Assembly (NCBI GenBank): GCA_000696115.1
Contig: JJOH01000014.1
Coordinates: 124,001-188,000, forward strand
DNA from: Streptomyces olindensis
GTDB taxonomy: Bacteria > Actinomycetota > Actinomycetes > Streptomycetales > Streptomycetaceae
Length of the DNA stretch: 64,000 bases
Reading direction: 5' to 3'
The notes under the pieces: generated by a model
The model's input: only the letters and a program-made list of their open reading frames with translations
Databases searched by the model: none
What the model was told of the DNA's origin: nothing
Shown here: piece after piece, positions 50,796-59,550 of the stretch
Layout of the letters: each line of letters opens with the position of its first letter
Numbering within the stretch: position 1 is the stretch's first letter
Translations under genes and position numbers: made by a program

Positions 50796-51896
50796 TCAGG
50801 CGGCCGGGGTCTTCGCCGTGCACGTGACGGTCGCCGCCGGCGTCCCGGCCGTTGCCGGGGCGGTGGCGACGAAACCGAACGCGGCGCTCGCGCCGGGGGC
50901 CAGCGCTCCGTTCCACGCCGCGTTCGTGACGGTGGCCGTGCCGTCGGCGGCCGTCGTGAGGCTGCCGTTCCAGGCCTGGCCGAGGCGCGCGCCGCCCGCC
51001 GGTACGACGGTCACCGTCCAGCCCGAGACGGCGGTGGCGGACGTGTTCGTCACCGTCACCTCGCCCTGGTAACCGCCCTGCCAGGAGGAGACGGCCCGGA
51101 ACCGCGCGGTGCAGGCGGCGGGGTTCTCGCCGGGGCCGCCCGGGTCCTGCGGGACGCCCGCGTCGAGGACGGCCGCCAGGGCCGGGAACCAGCGGGCGGC
51201 GATCTTCGCGTCGCCCGAGGCGTTGGGGTGCACGCCGTCGTAGGTGTCGGTGGCCGTGCTGAAGCCCGTCCACTGGTCGACGACGGTGACGGGGGAGCGG
51301 TCGGTGCCCGTCGCCCGCGCCCAGTCGGGAATCCGCGCGTTGAAGTCGACGACCCGCTGCGCGCAGGCCGCGCAACTGCTCGGGTTCATCGGGATGAGCT
51401 GGGCGACGAGGATCCGCATGTCCGGGTTGGACGCCCTCATCTGCGCGACGAGCTTGGTGTAGGCGGCGAGGATGCGGTCGGGGGCGATGCTGCTCCACAC
51501 GTCGTTCGTGCCGAAGTGCATGACAACGATGTCCGGGCGGGTGGCCGCCAGCCGGCCGGGCAGCAGGTTCTGGTCGGCGACGTTGGTCACCAGCTCGCCG
51601 CCGTGCCCCTCGTTGTCACCGTCGTGCGCCTGTCCGCAGCCCTGCGGCGGGAGCGTGCCGACGAAGTCGAGGTTCTTGTAACCGCTGTCGACGAGCCGGT
51701 TCCACAACACCGCCCGCCAGCAGCCCGGCGAGCCGGTGATCGAGTCGCCGAGCGGCATGACCCGGACGGGGTCCGCGGCGGGGGCGGCCGTGGCGTGCGG
51801 GGCGAGCGTCAGGCCGAGGGGGAGGAGCAGGGCGGCCAGGAGGCCGAGGAGCGGGACGAGCCGTAAGCGCGAGGACGAGCGGCGGGTTCTGTGCAT
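50796..51896 (-). CDS. Secreted SGNH/GDSL esterase with CBM2 (CE3-like)
   Basis: A 366-residue exported esterase. Signal peptide 1-38; SGNH domain (about 43-245) with catalytic Ser52 (MPLGDSITG), Asn131 (HFGTND), and Asp220/His223 (YDGVHPN); Pro/Gly linker; CBM2 (about 258-366). This domain order is typical of acetyl-xylan esterases of family CE3 and related deacetylases. The CebR box upstream suggests induction by cello-oligosaccharides. ATG at 51896; transcribed with the mannanase. Confidence 0.88.
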   Translation of the reverse strand: MHRTRRSSSRLRLVPLLGLLAALLLPLGLTLAPHATAAPAADPVRVMPLGDSITGSPGCWRAVLWNRLVDSGYKNLDFVGTLPPQGCGQAHDGDNEGHGGELVTNVADQNLLPGRLAATRPDIVVMHFGTNDVWSSIAPDRILAAYTKLVAQMRASNPDMRILVAQLIPMNPSSCAACAQRVVDFNARIPDWARATGTDRSPVTVVDQWTGFSTATDTYDGVHPNASGDAKIAARWFPALAAVLDAGVPQDPGGPGENPAACTARFRAVSSWQGGYQGEVTVTNTSATAVSGWTVTVVPAGGARLGQAWNGSLTTAADGTATVTNAAWNGALAPGASAAFGFVATAPATAGTPAATVTCTAKTPAA

Positions 51897-51919
51897 GGTG
51901 GTCCCTTCCCTGGGGGAGG

Positions 51920-51933
51920 TGGGAGCGCTCCCA
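51920..51933. promoter_or_regulatory. CebR-type operator TGGGAGCGCTCCCA
   Basis: A perfect 14-bp palindrome identical to the consensus of CebR, the LacI-family cellobiose-responsive repressor of Streptomyces, 24-37 bp upstream of the esterase ATG. Expected to repress the esterase-mannanase operon in the absence of cellobiose or cellotriose. The repressor is encoded elsewhere. Confidence 0.9.
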
Positions 51934-52076
51934 TCACATCAAGCCATTGTTGTCATTGACGCGTCAAGAGGGATGGGGGTGGAACCGATGCCAGGCGGCG
52001 TCGCGGACTTTTGCCGGGCCATGAGGCATTCATGACCGGATGCCCAGAGTTCCGAGGTCATGATGGTCCGCGTCAG

Positions 52077-52095
52077 TAAGGCATGCCTTGGCTAA
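52077..52095. promoter_or_regulatory. Candidate DmdR/DtxR-type iron box before efeUO
   Basis: TAAGGCATGCCTTGGCTAA shares eleven of nineteen bases with the actinomycete iron-box consensus and includes the AAGGCATGCCTT palindrome. It lies 48-66 bp before the efeUO ATG. Iron-dependent repression is expected for this operon. Confidence 0.6.
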
Positions 52096-52142
52096 GTCAT
52101 CTGAGGGTGGGTCGGGGCTCGGGGCCTGGAGGGTCGCGGTTC

Positions 52143-54521
52143 ATGTGGGACGACGTGTTTCCGAGTTTCCTGATCGGGCTCCGGGAAGGACTGGAAGCCG
52201 GCCTCGTCGTCTCGGTGCTGGTCGCCACCCTCGTGCGGGCGGGCGCCAAGTCCCGGCTGCCGCAGGTGTGGACCGGGGTGCTGGCCGCGATCGCGCTCTC
52301 CCTGAGCTTCGGCGCGGTCCTCACCTTCACCGCCGCGTCCCTCTCCACCACCGCCCAGGAGGCCTTCGGCGGCACGCTGAGCGTCGTGGCCGTCGCCTTC
52401 GTCACCGCGATGGTGTTCTGGATGCGCCGCTCGGCGCGCAACCTCGCCGGCGAGATCAAGGAGAAGGTCACCGAGGCGCTGGCCATGGGCGCGGGTGTCC
52501 TGGTGCTCACCTCCTTCCTGGCGGTGGGGCGCGAAGGCCTGGAAACCGCGCTGTTCCTGTGGACCACGGCCCGTGCGGCGAACGAGTCGGCCGGGCCGAT
52601 GACCGGCGCGGGCGTCGGCCTCGTCCTGGCGGGCGGCCTGTGCTGGGCGTTGTACCGGCGGGTGCTGCGCATCAACCTCACCCGCTTCTTCACCGTCACC
52701 GGCGCCGTGCTCGTCGTCATCGCCGCCGGCGTGCTCGGCTACGGGCTCCGTGACCTCCAGGAGGGTGGCGTCCTGCCCGGCGGGACGGCCTACGCCTTCG
52801 ACCTGAGCGGCAGTGTGGACGCGGGGTCCTGGTACAGCACCCTGCTCCAGGGCGTGCTCAACCTGACGCCGACGATGACGTGGCTTCAGGTGGCCGGGTA
52901 CGGCGGGTATCTCGCCGTGGTGATGACGCTGTTCGTGCGGGGAGTGGCGGGGGTGCGGGCGGCCCGCGGCGCGGGGGAAGCGGCGGGTGCGGGGGATGTG
53001 CCCGGAGGGCGGGCGGGGGTCGCGACACCGGCTGGGGCCGATGGCGGGGCGCGGGCGGGGGCCGGGTCCGTCGCGCTGGGGCCTGCCGGGTCCGCCGCGC
53101 CAGGCCCTGCCGAGGGCGCCGCGCCGGCTGCTGCCGAGGCCGCCCGGCTCCGGTCTCGGGGCGCTGTTCCTCGGACCGACGCCCGGGCGGCGCCGGTTCG
53201 GCCGCAGGCTGTCGCGTCCGTGGGGAGCGGAGGTGGCGAGCCGCTCGCGGCCCGGGGCGCCGAGTCGGGGGAGAGCGAGGCCGCCGAGTCGCCCGAGTCA
53301 CGGTCCGCTGTGTCGGCGGGAGACGGAGTCGGCGAGCCGCTCCCGCGCCGAACCCCCGCCCGCCGTCGCCCCGCCTGGCTCCTGCCCGTCGCCGTCGTCG
53401 TCGTGCCCGCCGTGCTGGCCGGGGCCGTCGTCGCCCTGGCGCGGCCGAAGCCCGGTGGCGGCGAGACCGTCGCCGTCTCCGAGAGCGACTGCGGTCAGGG
53501 GTTCACCGCTCCCCGGCCGGGGCGGCAGACCTTCCGGATGCACAACACGGGGGCCGAAACGGCCGAGGTGTACCTCATCGACCCCGCCACCCACGCGGTC
53601 TACGGCGAGGTCGAGGGCCTCGCCCCGGGCACCACCCGGGAGCTCGTCGCCACCGTGGCGGGCGGCAGCTACGCCTGGCGCTGCGTGCCCACGGACGGCC
53701 ACGCCGTCACCTCCAAGGCGGTGCGGGTCGGCGGTGCCGCCGGCGACACGGCCGTCGTCCCCGTCTCCGAGCGGGACCTCGCCGCGCCGCTCACGGCCTA
53801 CCGGGCCTACGTGGACCGGGGGTTGGCCACCCTCGTGCGGCAGACGCGCAGGCTCGACGACGACATCCGCTCCGGCCACCTGGACTCCGCCCGCACCGAC
53901 TGGCTCACCGCCCACCGCACCTACGCCTCCCTGGGCGCCGCCTACGGCACCTTCGAGGAGTTCGACCAGAGGATCGACGGCCGGCCCGACGGCCTGCCGG
54001 GCGGGGTGCGCGACAAGGACTTCACCGGTTTCCACCGGGTCGAGTACGGGCTGTGGCACGGCCGGTCGGCGGCCTGGCTCAAAGGCCCGGCCCAGCAGCT
54101 CGCCGACAGCGCCGAGGGGCTCCGGAAGGCCTTCCCGCACCAGGACTTCGACCCCTCCGACCTGCCCCTGCGCGCCCACGAGATCCTGGAGAACACCCTC
54201 CAGTTCGAGCTGACCGGCGACACCGACCAGGGCAGCGGTACCGGACTGGCGACCGCCGACGCCAACCTCGCCGGCACGCGTGAACTGCTCACCGTCCTCA
54301 GGCCGTTGCTCACCACCCGCGCCCCGCACCTGCTCCCCACCGCCGACGCGGACATCGCGCGCCTGCAGGCCCTGCTCGACGCCGAGCACCGCGCGGGCCG
54401 CTGGACCCCCGTCGCACGGCTCGACCGGACCGCGAAGGCCCGGATCGACGGGGCCACCGGTCAGCTCCTCGAAGACCTCTCCCCGGTACCGGACCTGCTC
54501 GAGATCAGGAAGTCCGCGTGA
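52143..54521 (+). CDS. efeU/efeO: EfeU-EfeO fusion, iron permease and periplasmic-type donor
   Basis: A 792-residue fusion. The N-terminal FTR1-type permease (1-290) has seven helices and two REGLE iron motifs (residues 14-18 and 130-134). A poorly conserved Ala/Gly/Pro/Arg-rich linker (about 290-415) leads to another helix (about 420-440), then an EfeO cupredoxin-like domain (ESDCGQGFTAPRPGRQTF) and an imelysin/M75 domain with the metal-binding FHRVEYGLWHG. EfeU and EfeO are normally separate; fused forms are known in some actinobacteria. I choose the ATG at 52143 with GGAGGG upstream; an ATG at 52083 would lie on the iron box. Confidence 0.88.
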   Translation: MWDDVFPSFLIGLREGLEAGLVVSVLVATLVRAGAKSRLPQVWTGVLAAIALSLSFGAVLTFTAASLSTTAQEAFGGTLSVVAVAFVTAMVFWMRRSARNLAGEIKEKVTEALAMGAGVLVLTSFLAVGREGLETALFLWTTARAANESAGPMTGAGVGLVLAGGLCWALYRRVLRINLTRFFTVTGAVLVVIAAGVLGYGLRDLQEGGVLPGGTAYAFDLSGSVDAGSWYSTLLQGVLNLTPTMTWLQVAGYGGYLAVVMTLFVRGVAGVRAARGAGEAAGAGDVPGGRAGVATPAGADGGARAGAGSVALGPAGSAAPGPAEGAAPAAAEAARLRSRGAVPRTDARAAPVRPQAVASVGSGGGEPLAARGAESGESEAAESPESRSAVSAGDGVGEPLPRRTPARRRPAWLLPVAVVVVPAVLAGAVVALARPKPGGGETVAVSESDCGQGFTAPRPGRQTFRMHNTGAETAEVYLIDPATHAVYGEVEGLAPGTTRELVATVAGGSYAWRCVPTDGHAVTSKAVRVGGAAGDTAVVPVSERDLAAPLTAYRAYVDRGLATLVRQTRRLDDDIRSGHLDSARTDWLTAHRTYASLGAAYGTFEEFDQRIDGRPDGLPGGVRDKDFTGFHRVEYGLWHGRSAAWLKGPAQQLADSAEGLRKAFPHQDFDPSDLPLRAHEILENTLQFELTGDTDQGSGTGLATADANLAGTRELLTVLRPLLTTRAPHLLPTADADIARLQALLDAEHRAGRWTPVARLDRTAKARIDGATGQLLEDLSPVPDLLEIRKSA

Positions 54522-54616
54522 GCACCGACCGCCGTCCTCACCGCCCCGCACACCCCGCACACCACGAACATCCCGAACACTGCCAACGCCCTGAACACCC
54601 CGAAGGGAACGTCCCC

Positions 54617-55891
54617 ATGCCGTCCGCCGACACGCCTCCGCCGGGCTGCCCCGCCCACACCGGCCGCCGTTCCTTCGTGAGGACCGCCCTGGGCGCCGGG
54701 GCCGCCGGGGCCGTGCTGGCCGGGGGCGGGTTCGCGCTCGCCGGGAGCGGCGGCGGTACGGCCCGGGCCGCCGACGGGGCGGACGCCGGTCCCGTGGCCT
54801 TCCACGGGTCCCACCAGGCGGGGATCCTCACCCCTCCACAGGCGGCCGCAGCCTTCGTCTCCTTCGACGTCATCTCCGACGACCGCGAGGAACTCGCCGA
54901 GCTGCTGCGGACGGTGACGCAACGGGCCCGTTTCCTCACCTCCGGCGGCACCCCCGTCGACCTCGGCGTCGGCTCCCCGCCGTCGGACAACGGCATCCTC
55001 GGCCCGGTCGTCCCCGCCGACGCGCTCACGGTCACGGTCGGCGTCGGCGCCTCCCTGTTCGACGACCGCTACGGACTCGCCAAGGCCAGACCCCGCCGGC
55101 TCACGCCCATGCGGACCTTCCCCAACGACAACCTGAACCCCGCCGAGTGCCACGGCGACCTGTCGCTGCAGATCTGCGCGGCCCGGCAGGACACCGTCCT
55201 GCACGCGCTGCGCGACATCGCCAAGCACACCCGGGGCGCGATGCAGATCCGGTGGCGGGTCGACGGCTTCCAGAACGCGCCCCGGCCCAGCGGAACCCAG
55301 CGCAACCTGCTGGGCTTCAAGGACGGCATAGCCAATCCGGATGTCGCCTCGGCCCGGGAGATGGACCACCTCGTGTGGGTCGGCGAGGGGCAGGGCGAAC
55401 CCGGCTGGGCGACCGGCGGAAGCTACCAGGTCGTCCGGATCATCCGGATGCTCGTCGAGTTCTGGGACCGGGTCTCGCTGAACGAGCAGGAGCTGATGTT
55501 CGGCCGGCGCAAGGACACCGGCGCCCCGCTGGACGGCGCCCAGGAGACCGACACCCCCGACTACGCCAAGGACCCGCACGGCACCGCCATCCCGCTTGAC
55601 GCGCACATCCGCCTCGCCAACCCGCGCACCGCGGCGACCGACGACTCCCGCATCCTGCGCCGCGGCTACAACTACGACCGGGGCGTCGACAACGTCGGCA
55701 ACCTCGACATGGGCCTGGTCTTCTGCTGCTACCAGCAGGACGTACGGCGCCAGTTCGAAGCGACCCAGACCCGGCTGATCGACGAACCCCTCGTCGACTA
55801 CATCTCCCCGACCGGCGGCGGCTACTTCTTCGCCCTGCCCGGCGTCCGGGACTCCTCCGACTGGCTGGGCAGAGGGCTGTTCTCGGCCTGA
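54617..55891 (+). CDS. efeB: EfeB deferrochelatase/DyP-type peroxidase
   Basis: A 424-residue Tat-exported heme peroxidase: RR motif at 17-18 (TGRRSFVRTALGAG), mature DyP domain starting near 60, and the distal GxxDG motif at 233-237 (GFKDG). The C-terminal half carries the proximal heme histidine region. EfeB oxidises ferrous iron or strips iron from heme in the EfeUOB system. I choose the ATG at 54617 with GAAGGGAAC upstream; a GTG at 54518 that overlaps the efeUO stop would add a His-rich 33-residue leader before the Tat signal. Confidence 0.92.
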   Translation: MPSADTPPPGCPAHTGRRSFVRTALGAGAAGAVLAGGGFALAGSGGGTARAADGADAGPVAFHGSHQAGILTPPQAAAAFVSFDVISDDREELAELLRTVTQRARFLTSGGTPVDLGVGSPPSDNGILGPVVPADALTVTVGVGASLFDDRYGLAKARPRRLTPMRTFPNDNLNPAECHGDLSLQICAARQDTVLHALRDIAKHTRGAMQIRWRVDGFQNAPRPSGTQRNLLGFKDGIANPDVASAREMDHLVWVGEGQGEPGWATGGSYQVVRIIRMLVEFWDRVSLNEQELMFGRRKDTGAPLDGAQETDTPDYAKDPHGTAIPLDAHIRLANPRTAATDDSRILRRGYNYDRGVDNVGNLDMGLVFCCYQQDVRRQFEATQTRLIDEPLVDYISPTGGGYFFALPGVRDSSDWLGRGLFSA

Positions 55892-55933
55892 CCCCACGTC
55901 ACCCGCGGCGAATCCCCGTGTGTGTCAGAAGTG

Positions 55934-55962
55934 TTGACCACACAGTGAAAGCGTTTTAACTT
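55934..55962 (+). promoter_or_regulatory. Promoter with LacI-type operator before the LplB-like gene
   Basis: -35 TTGACC (55934-55939), a 17-bp spacer and -10 TAACTT (55957-55962). The spacer contains GAAAGCGTTTTAAC, a LacI-type dyad with a CG centre. The LacI regulator encoded at 59551 is the obvious ligand. Confidence 0.7.
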
Positions 55963-55996
55963 CCCCTCACCGGACACGCAGAGGTGAGGGGGAGCC

Positions 55997-56968
55997 GTGG
56001 CAACTGCCTTACGGGAACCAGCAGGTGTGAAGGGGGTGGATCCGGATCGCCGTCGCCCCGCACGGACGAAGCGCTCGCGTAAAGGTTTTCAGAGCCGGAC
56101 CCTGTTCCTGCTCATGGTGCCCGGACTCGCCTACTTCCTGCTCTTCCACTACGGCGCCCTCGTCGGCAACGTCATCGCGTTCAAGGAGTACGTGCCGTTC
56201 GACGGCCTGTGGGGCAGCCCCTGGGTGGGGCTCGGCAACTTCCAGCGCATGGTCGAGGACGGCGCCTTCTGGGACGCGGTCCTCAACACCCTCTGGATCG
56301 CGGTCCTCCAGCTGGTCTTCTACTTCCCGGTGCCGCTGGGCCTCGCCCTGCTGCTGCACACGCTCACCTGGTCCTCGGTGCGCCGGTTCGTGCAGTCGGT
56401 GGCGTATCTCCCGCACTTCATCTCGTGGGTGATCGTCGTCGCGCTCTTCCAGCAGGTGCTCGGGGACACCGGCCTGCTCAACAGCGGTCTGAGCGGGGCC
56501 GGTCTGCACACCGTCGACATCATCGGCAACCCCGACGCCTTCGAGCCGCTCGTCGTCGCCCAGGTCATCTGGAAGGACGCCGGCTGGGGCACGATCATCT
56601 TCCTCGCCGCGCTCGCCCAGGTCGACGAGCAGCAGTACGAGGCGGCCGCCATCGACGGCGCCGGACCCTGGCGCCGCTTCTGGCACGTCACCCTGCCCGC
56701 CATCCGCCCGGTGATCGTGCTGCTGCTCATCATGCGGCTCGGCGACATCCTCTCCGTCGGCTTCGAGCAGATGCTGCTGCAACGCGACGCGGTCGGACCC
56801 CAGGCCGCCGAGGTCATCGACACCTTCGTCTACCACCAGGGCATCGTCGGCGGCGACTACGGCTTCGCCGCCGCGGCGGGCCTGTTCAAGGGGCTCGTCG
56901 GTGCCCTCCTCGTCTACGCGGCCAACAAGGTCGCCCACCGCCTCGGCGAACAGGGGGTCTACCGGTGA
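55997..56968 (+). CDS. ABC transporter permease (LplB type)
   Basis: A 323-residue permease for complex carbohydrates. Basic N-terminal tail, six helices, and EAA loop QYEAAAIDGAGPWRRFWHVT. The YLPHFISWVIVVALFQQVL and DYGFAAAAGLFKGLVGALL segments are typical of LplB/YtcP-like permeases. GTG start with GAGGTGAGGGGGAG upstream. It overlaps the next permease by four bases. Confidence 0.9.
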   Translation: MATALREPAGVKGVDPDRRRPARTKRSRKGFQSRTLFLLMVPGLAYFLLFHYGALVGNVIAFKEYVPFDGLWGSPWVGLGNFQRMVEDGAFWDAVLNTLWIAVLQLVFYFPVPLGLALLLHTLTWSSVRRFVQSVAYLPHFISWVIVVALFQQVLGDTGLLNSGLSGAGLHTVDIIGNPDAFEPLVVAQVIWKDAGWGTIIFLAALAQVDEQQYEAAAIDGAGPWRRFWHVTLPAIRPVIVLLLIMRLGDILSVGFEQMLLQRDAVGPQAAEVIDTFVYHQGIVGGDYGFAAAAGLFKGLVGALLVYAANKVAHRLGEQGVYR

Positions 56969-57852
56969 GCGCGTCCGCCCGTCCCGGCTGGATGGAGCGG
57001 CCCCGGCCGCTCACCCAGGCCGCGAAGGCCCTCGCCCTGGCCGCCGTCGTGCTGCTGGTGTGCGTGCCGTTCCTGGTGATCGTGTCGACGTCCCTGGCGT
57101 CCACCCAGGAGGTCGTGGACAACGGCGGCTGGGTGCTGTGGCCCGGCGAGCCCACCCTCGACGCCTACCGCGACATCTTCGACGGCGGCATCGTCACCCA
57201 CGCCCTCGGCGTGAGCGCCGGGGTGACGATCGTGGGCACCCTGCTGAGCCTCGCCTGCACCGTGACCCTGGCCTACGCGCTGTCCCGCCCCGGCGTCTTC
57301 GGCGGCAGGCCCGTGCTCCTGCTGGTGCTGTTCACGTTCCTCTTCCCGCCCGGCATGATCCCGAGCTTCCTGCTCGTCAAGGAACTCGGCCTGCTCGACT
57401 CCTACGCCTCGCTCGTCCTGCCCGTCCTGGTCAACGTCTTCAACCTCGTCGTCCTGCGCGGCTTCTTCCAGTCGATCCCCGAGGAGCTGTACGAGGCGGC
57501 CCGGCTGGACGGCGCGGGGGACTGGCGGGTGCTGGTGTCGGTGGTGCTGCCGCTGTCCAAGGCGGCGCTCGCCGTCGTCGGCCTGTTCTACGCCGTCGCC
57601 TACTGGAACTCCTGGTTCTACGCCTCGCTGTATCTGGAGAGCGACCACTGGCCGCTCCAGCAGGTGCTGCGCACCTATGTGGTGGCGGGCGCCGGACTCA
57701 CCGACGCGACCACCGGCGAAGCGACCGTCACCGCTCCGCAGACCGTGCAGATGGCGGTGCTCGTGATCGCCACCGTGCCGATCCTGCTCGTCTACCCCTT
57801 CCTGCAGAGGTACTTCACCAAGGGCGTGCTCACCGGCGCCATCAAGAGCTGA
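56965..57852 (+). CDS. ABC transporter permease (LplC type)
   Basis: A 295-residue partner permease with six helices and the EAA loop ELYEAARLDGAGDWRVLVSVVLPL. The C-terminal PFLQRYFTKGVLTGAIK is the standard ending of this group. The GTG overlaps the LplB-like stop (GTGA). Confidence 0.9.
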   Translation: MSASARPGWMERPRPLTQAAKALALAAVVLLVCVPFLVIVSTSLASTQEVVDNGGWVLWPGEPTLDAYRDIFDGGIVTHALGVSAGVTIVGTLLSLACTVTLAYALSRPGVFGGRPVLLLVLFTFLFPPGMIPSFLLVKELGLLDSYASLVLPVLVNVFNLVVLRGFFQSIPEELYEAARLDGAGDWRVLVSVVLPLSKAALAVVGLFYAVAYWNSWFYASLYLESDHWPLQQVLRTYVVAGAGLTDATTGEATVTAPQTVQMAVLVIATVPILLVYPFLQRYFTKGVLTGAIKS

Positions 57853-57869
57853 CACGAGGTGGTTCACCC

Positions 57870-59519
57870 ATGCCCCGCATGTCCCGACGCACCCTCCTGC
57901 GCTCCATGGCGGCGGGCGGTGCCGCCGTCACCGCCCCCGGTCTGCTGACCGCCTGCTCGTCGGAATCCGGTGACGGTGACGTCTCCAACGCCGGGAAGAA
58001 GCTCGCCCCCTGGCCGGCCCACCGGCCCACGACCGGCCCCGAGCCCGACCTCGCCCCCACCGACGCCGGTGTCCAGGCCGGATACACCTCCTACCCCTCC
58101 GACCTGGTCAAGTCGGTCTCCCGCACCCCGGGCGACGGCTCCACCGTCCGCGTCATGACCGTCTCCTTCGGCACCCCGCCCAAGCCCGCCTCGCAGAACC
58201 GGTTCTGGGCCGCCGTCGAGAAGGCCCTCGGCGTCAAGATCGAGTACACGATCATCTCCCAGGCCGACTACCAGAAGAAGATGGCGACCGTCATGGCCGG
58301 CGACGCCGACGCCCTGCCGGACATCATCAACATGTTCTCCGGCTTCACCCTGCCCCGCGAGGCCCAGTTCGTGCAGCGCCGCGCCCAGGACCTCACGCCC
58401 TACCTCTCCGGTGACGCCATCACCGAATACCCCAACCTCGCCAACATCCCCACCCACGCCTGGCGAGACATGGGCCGCATCGGCGGCCGCATCTACGGCA
58501 TCCCGCTGGAACGCCCACTGCCCGGCTCGACACTGTGGATCAACCAGGACATGTTCGCCGACGCGGGCATGACGGAGGACTGGACCGGCGAGGACTTCAC
58601 CGCCGTGGCGCGGCGGGGCACCCGCGGGAAGACGTACATGCTCGGCGCCGCGACCGGGTCCCTGTTCGGCAACGGCTACCACTCCGCCGCCCACAACGCG
58701 CCCCAGAGCTGGGGCGTCACCGAGAACGGCACCTTCCTCCCGGCGGCGGCCGACGAACGCTACAAGGCGTCGATCGCCTTCCGGGCGCAGCTGCGCAAGA
58801 ACGGCTCCTACCACCCCGACGCCACGTCCATCTCGCAGATCGACCTCACGACCCTCTACTACAACGGCACCGTCGGCTCCATGCAGGACGGCTTCGGCGC
58901 CTACCTGCCCAAGTACCGGGAGTCGCAGGGCAAGATGACCCCGGCGGCGGCCCTGCCGTACAGCGTGGGCGGCGAGCCCGGAGGCATCGTCGCCGCCCGC
59001 CGCTCCTTCGGCTACACCGTCCTGAAGCAGGCGAAGAAGGAGCGCGTCGAACTGCTGCTGCGCATCCTCGACTACCTGGCCGCGCCCTTCGGCAGCGAGG
59101 AGTGGGAACTCGTCCACTACGGCGTCGAGGGCGTCCACTTCACCCGCGCCGAGGACGGCTCACCCGTGCCCACCAGGCTCGGCGAGGTCGAGAACAACAC
59201 CAACCTGCCGCTGAAGTACCTCGCCGAAGGCCCCCAGGTGCTGTTCGTGCCCGGCATGCCCGACGCCGTGCGCGCCCTGCACGCCTGGCAGCGGAAGGTC
59301 GTCCCGCACGCCGTCCGCGATGCCTCCTTCGGGCTCCAGTCCGCGACGAACAACGCCCAGGGCGCCACCCTCAAGACCCTCCTCGACGACACCGTCACCG
59401 GCATCATCGCCGGACGCCTGCCCCTGTCGGAGTGGGACGCGACGGTGAAGAAGTGGCGGAGCCGCGGCGGCGACAGAATGGCCGAGGAGTACGCGAAGGA
59501 CTACGCGGCCAACACCTGA
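57870..59519 (+). CDS. Carbohydrate-binding lipoprotein (LipO/YtcQ type)
   Basis: A 549-residue extracytoplasmic solute-binding protein with a Tat-like signal (SRRTLLRSMAAGG) and lipobox LTAC. The large size and sequence style (IEYTIISQADYQKKMATVMA, DIINMFSGF) match binding proteins of LplB/LplC systems that take up oligosaccharides from complex polysaccharides, such as uronic-acid-rich ones. ATG with GAGGTGG upstream; third gene of the transporter operon. No ATPase gene accompanies it. Confidence 0.88.
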   Translation: MPRMSRRTLLRSMAAGGAAVTAPGLLTACSSESGDGDVSNAGKKLAPWPAHRPTTGPEPDLAPTDAGVQAGYTSYPSDLVKSVSRTPGDGSTVRVMTVSFGTPPKPASQNRFWAAVEKALGVKIEYTIISQADYQKKMATVMAGDADALPDIINMFSGFTLPREAQFVQRRAQDLTPYLSGDAITEYPNLANIPTHAWRDMGRIGGRIYGIPLERPLPGSTLWINQDMFADAGMTEDWTGEDFTAVARRGTRGKTYMLGAATGSLFGNGYHSAAHNAPQSWGVTENGTFLPAAADERYKASIAFRAQLRKNGSYHPDATSISQIDLTTLYYNGTVGSMQDGFGAYLPKYRESQGKMTPAAALPYSVGGEPGGIVAARRSFGYTVLKQAKKERVELLLRILDYLAAPFGSEEWELVHYGVEGVHFTRAEDGSPVPTRLGEVENNTNLPLKYLAEGPQVLFVPGMPDAVRALHAWQRKVVPHAVRDASFGLQSATNNAQGATLKTLLDDTVTGIIAGRLPLSEWDATVKKWRSRGGDRMAEEYAKDYAANT

Positions 59520-59550
59520 GCGGCGGTGGCCGGAAGAGGGGATGCGGGGG

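Noticed and set aside
52083..52142. An earlier ATG for the EfeU-EfeO fusion
   Set aside because: It lies on the candidate iron box and would add 20 residues before the normal EfeU N-terminus; the ATG at 52143 has a good ribosome site.
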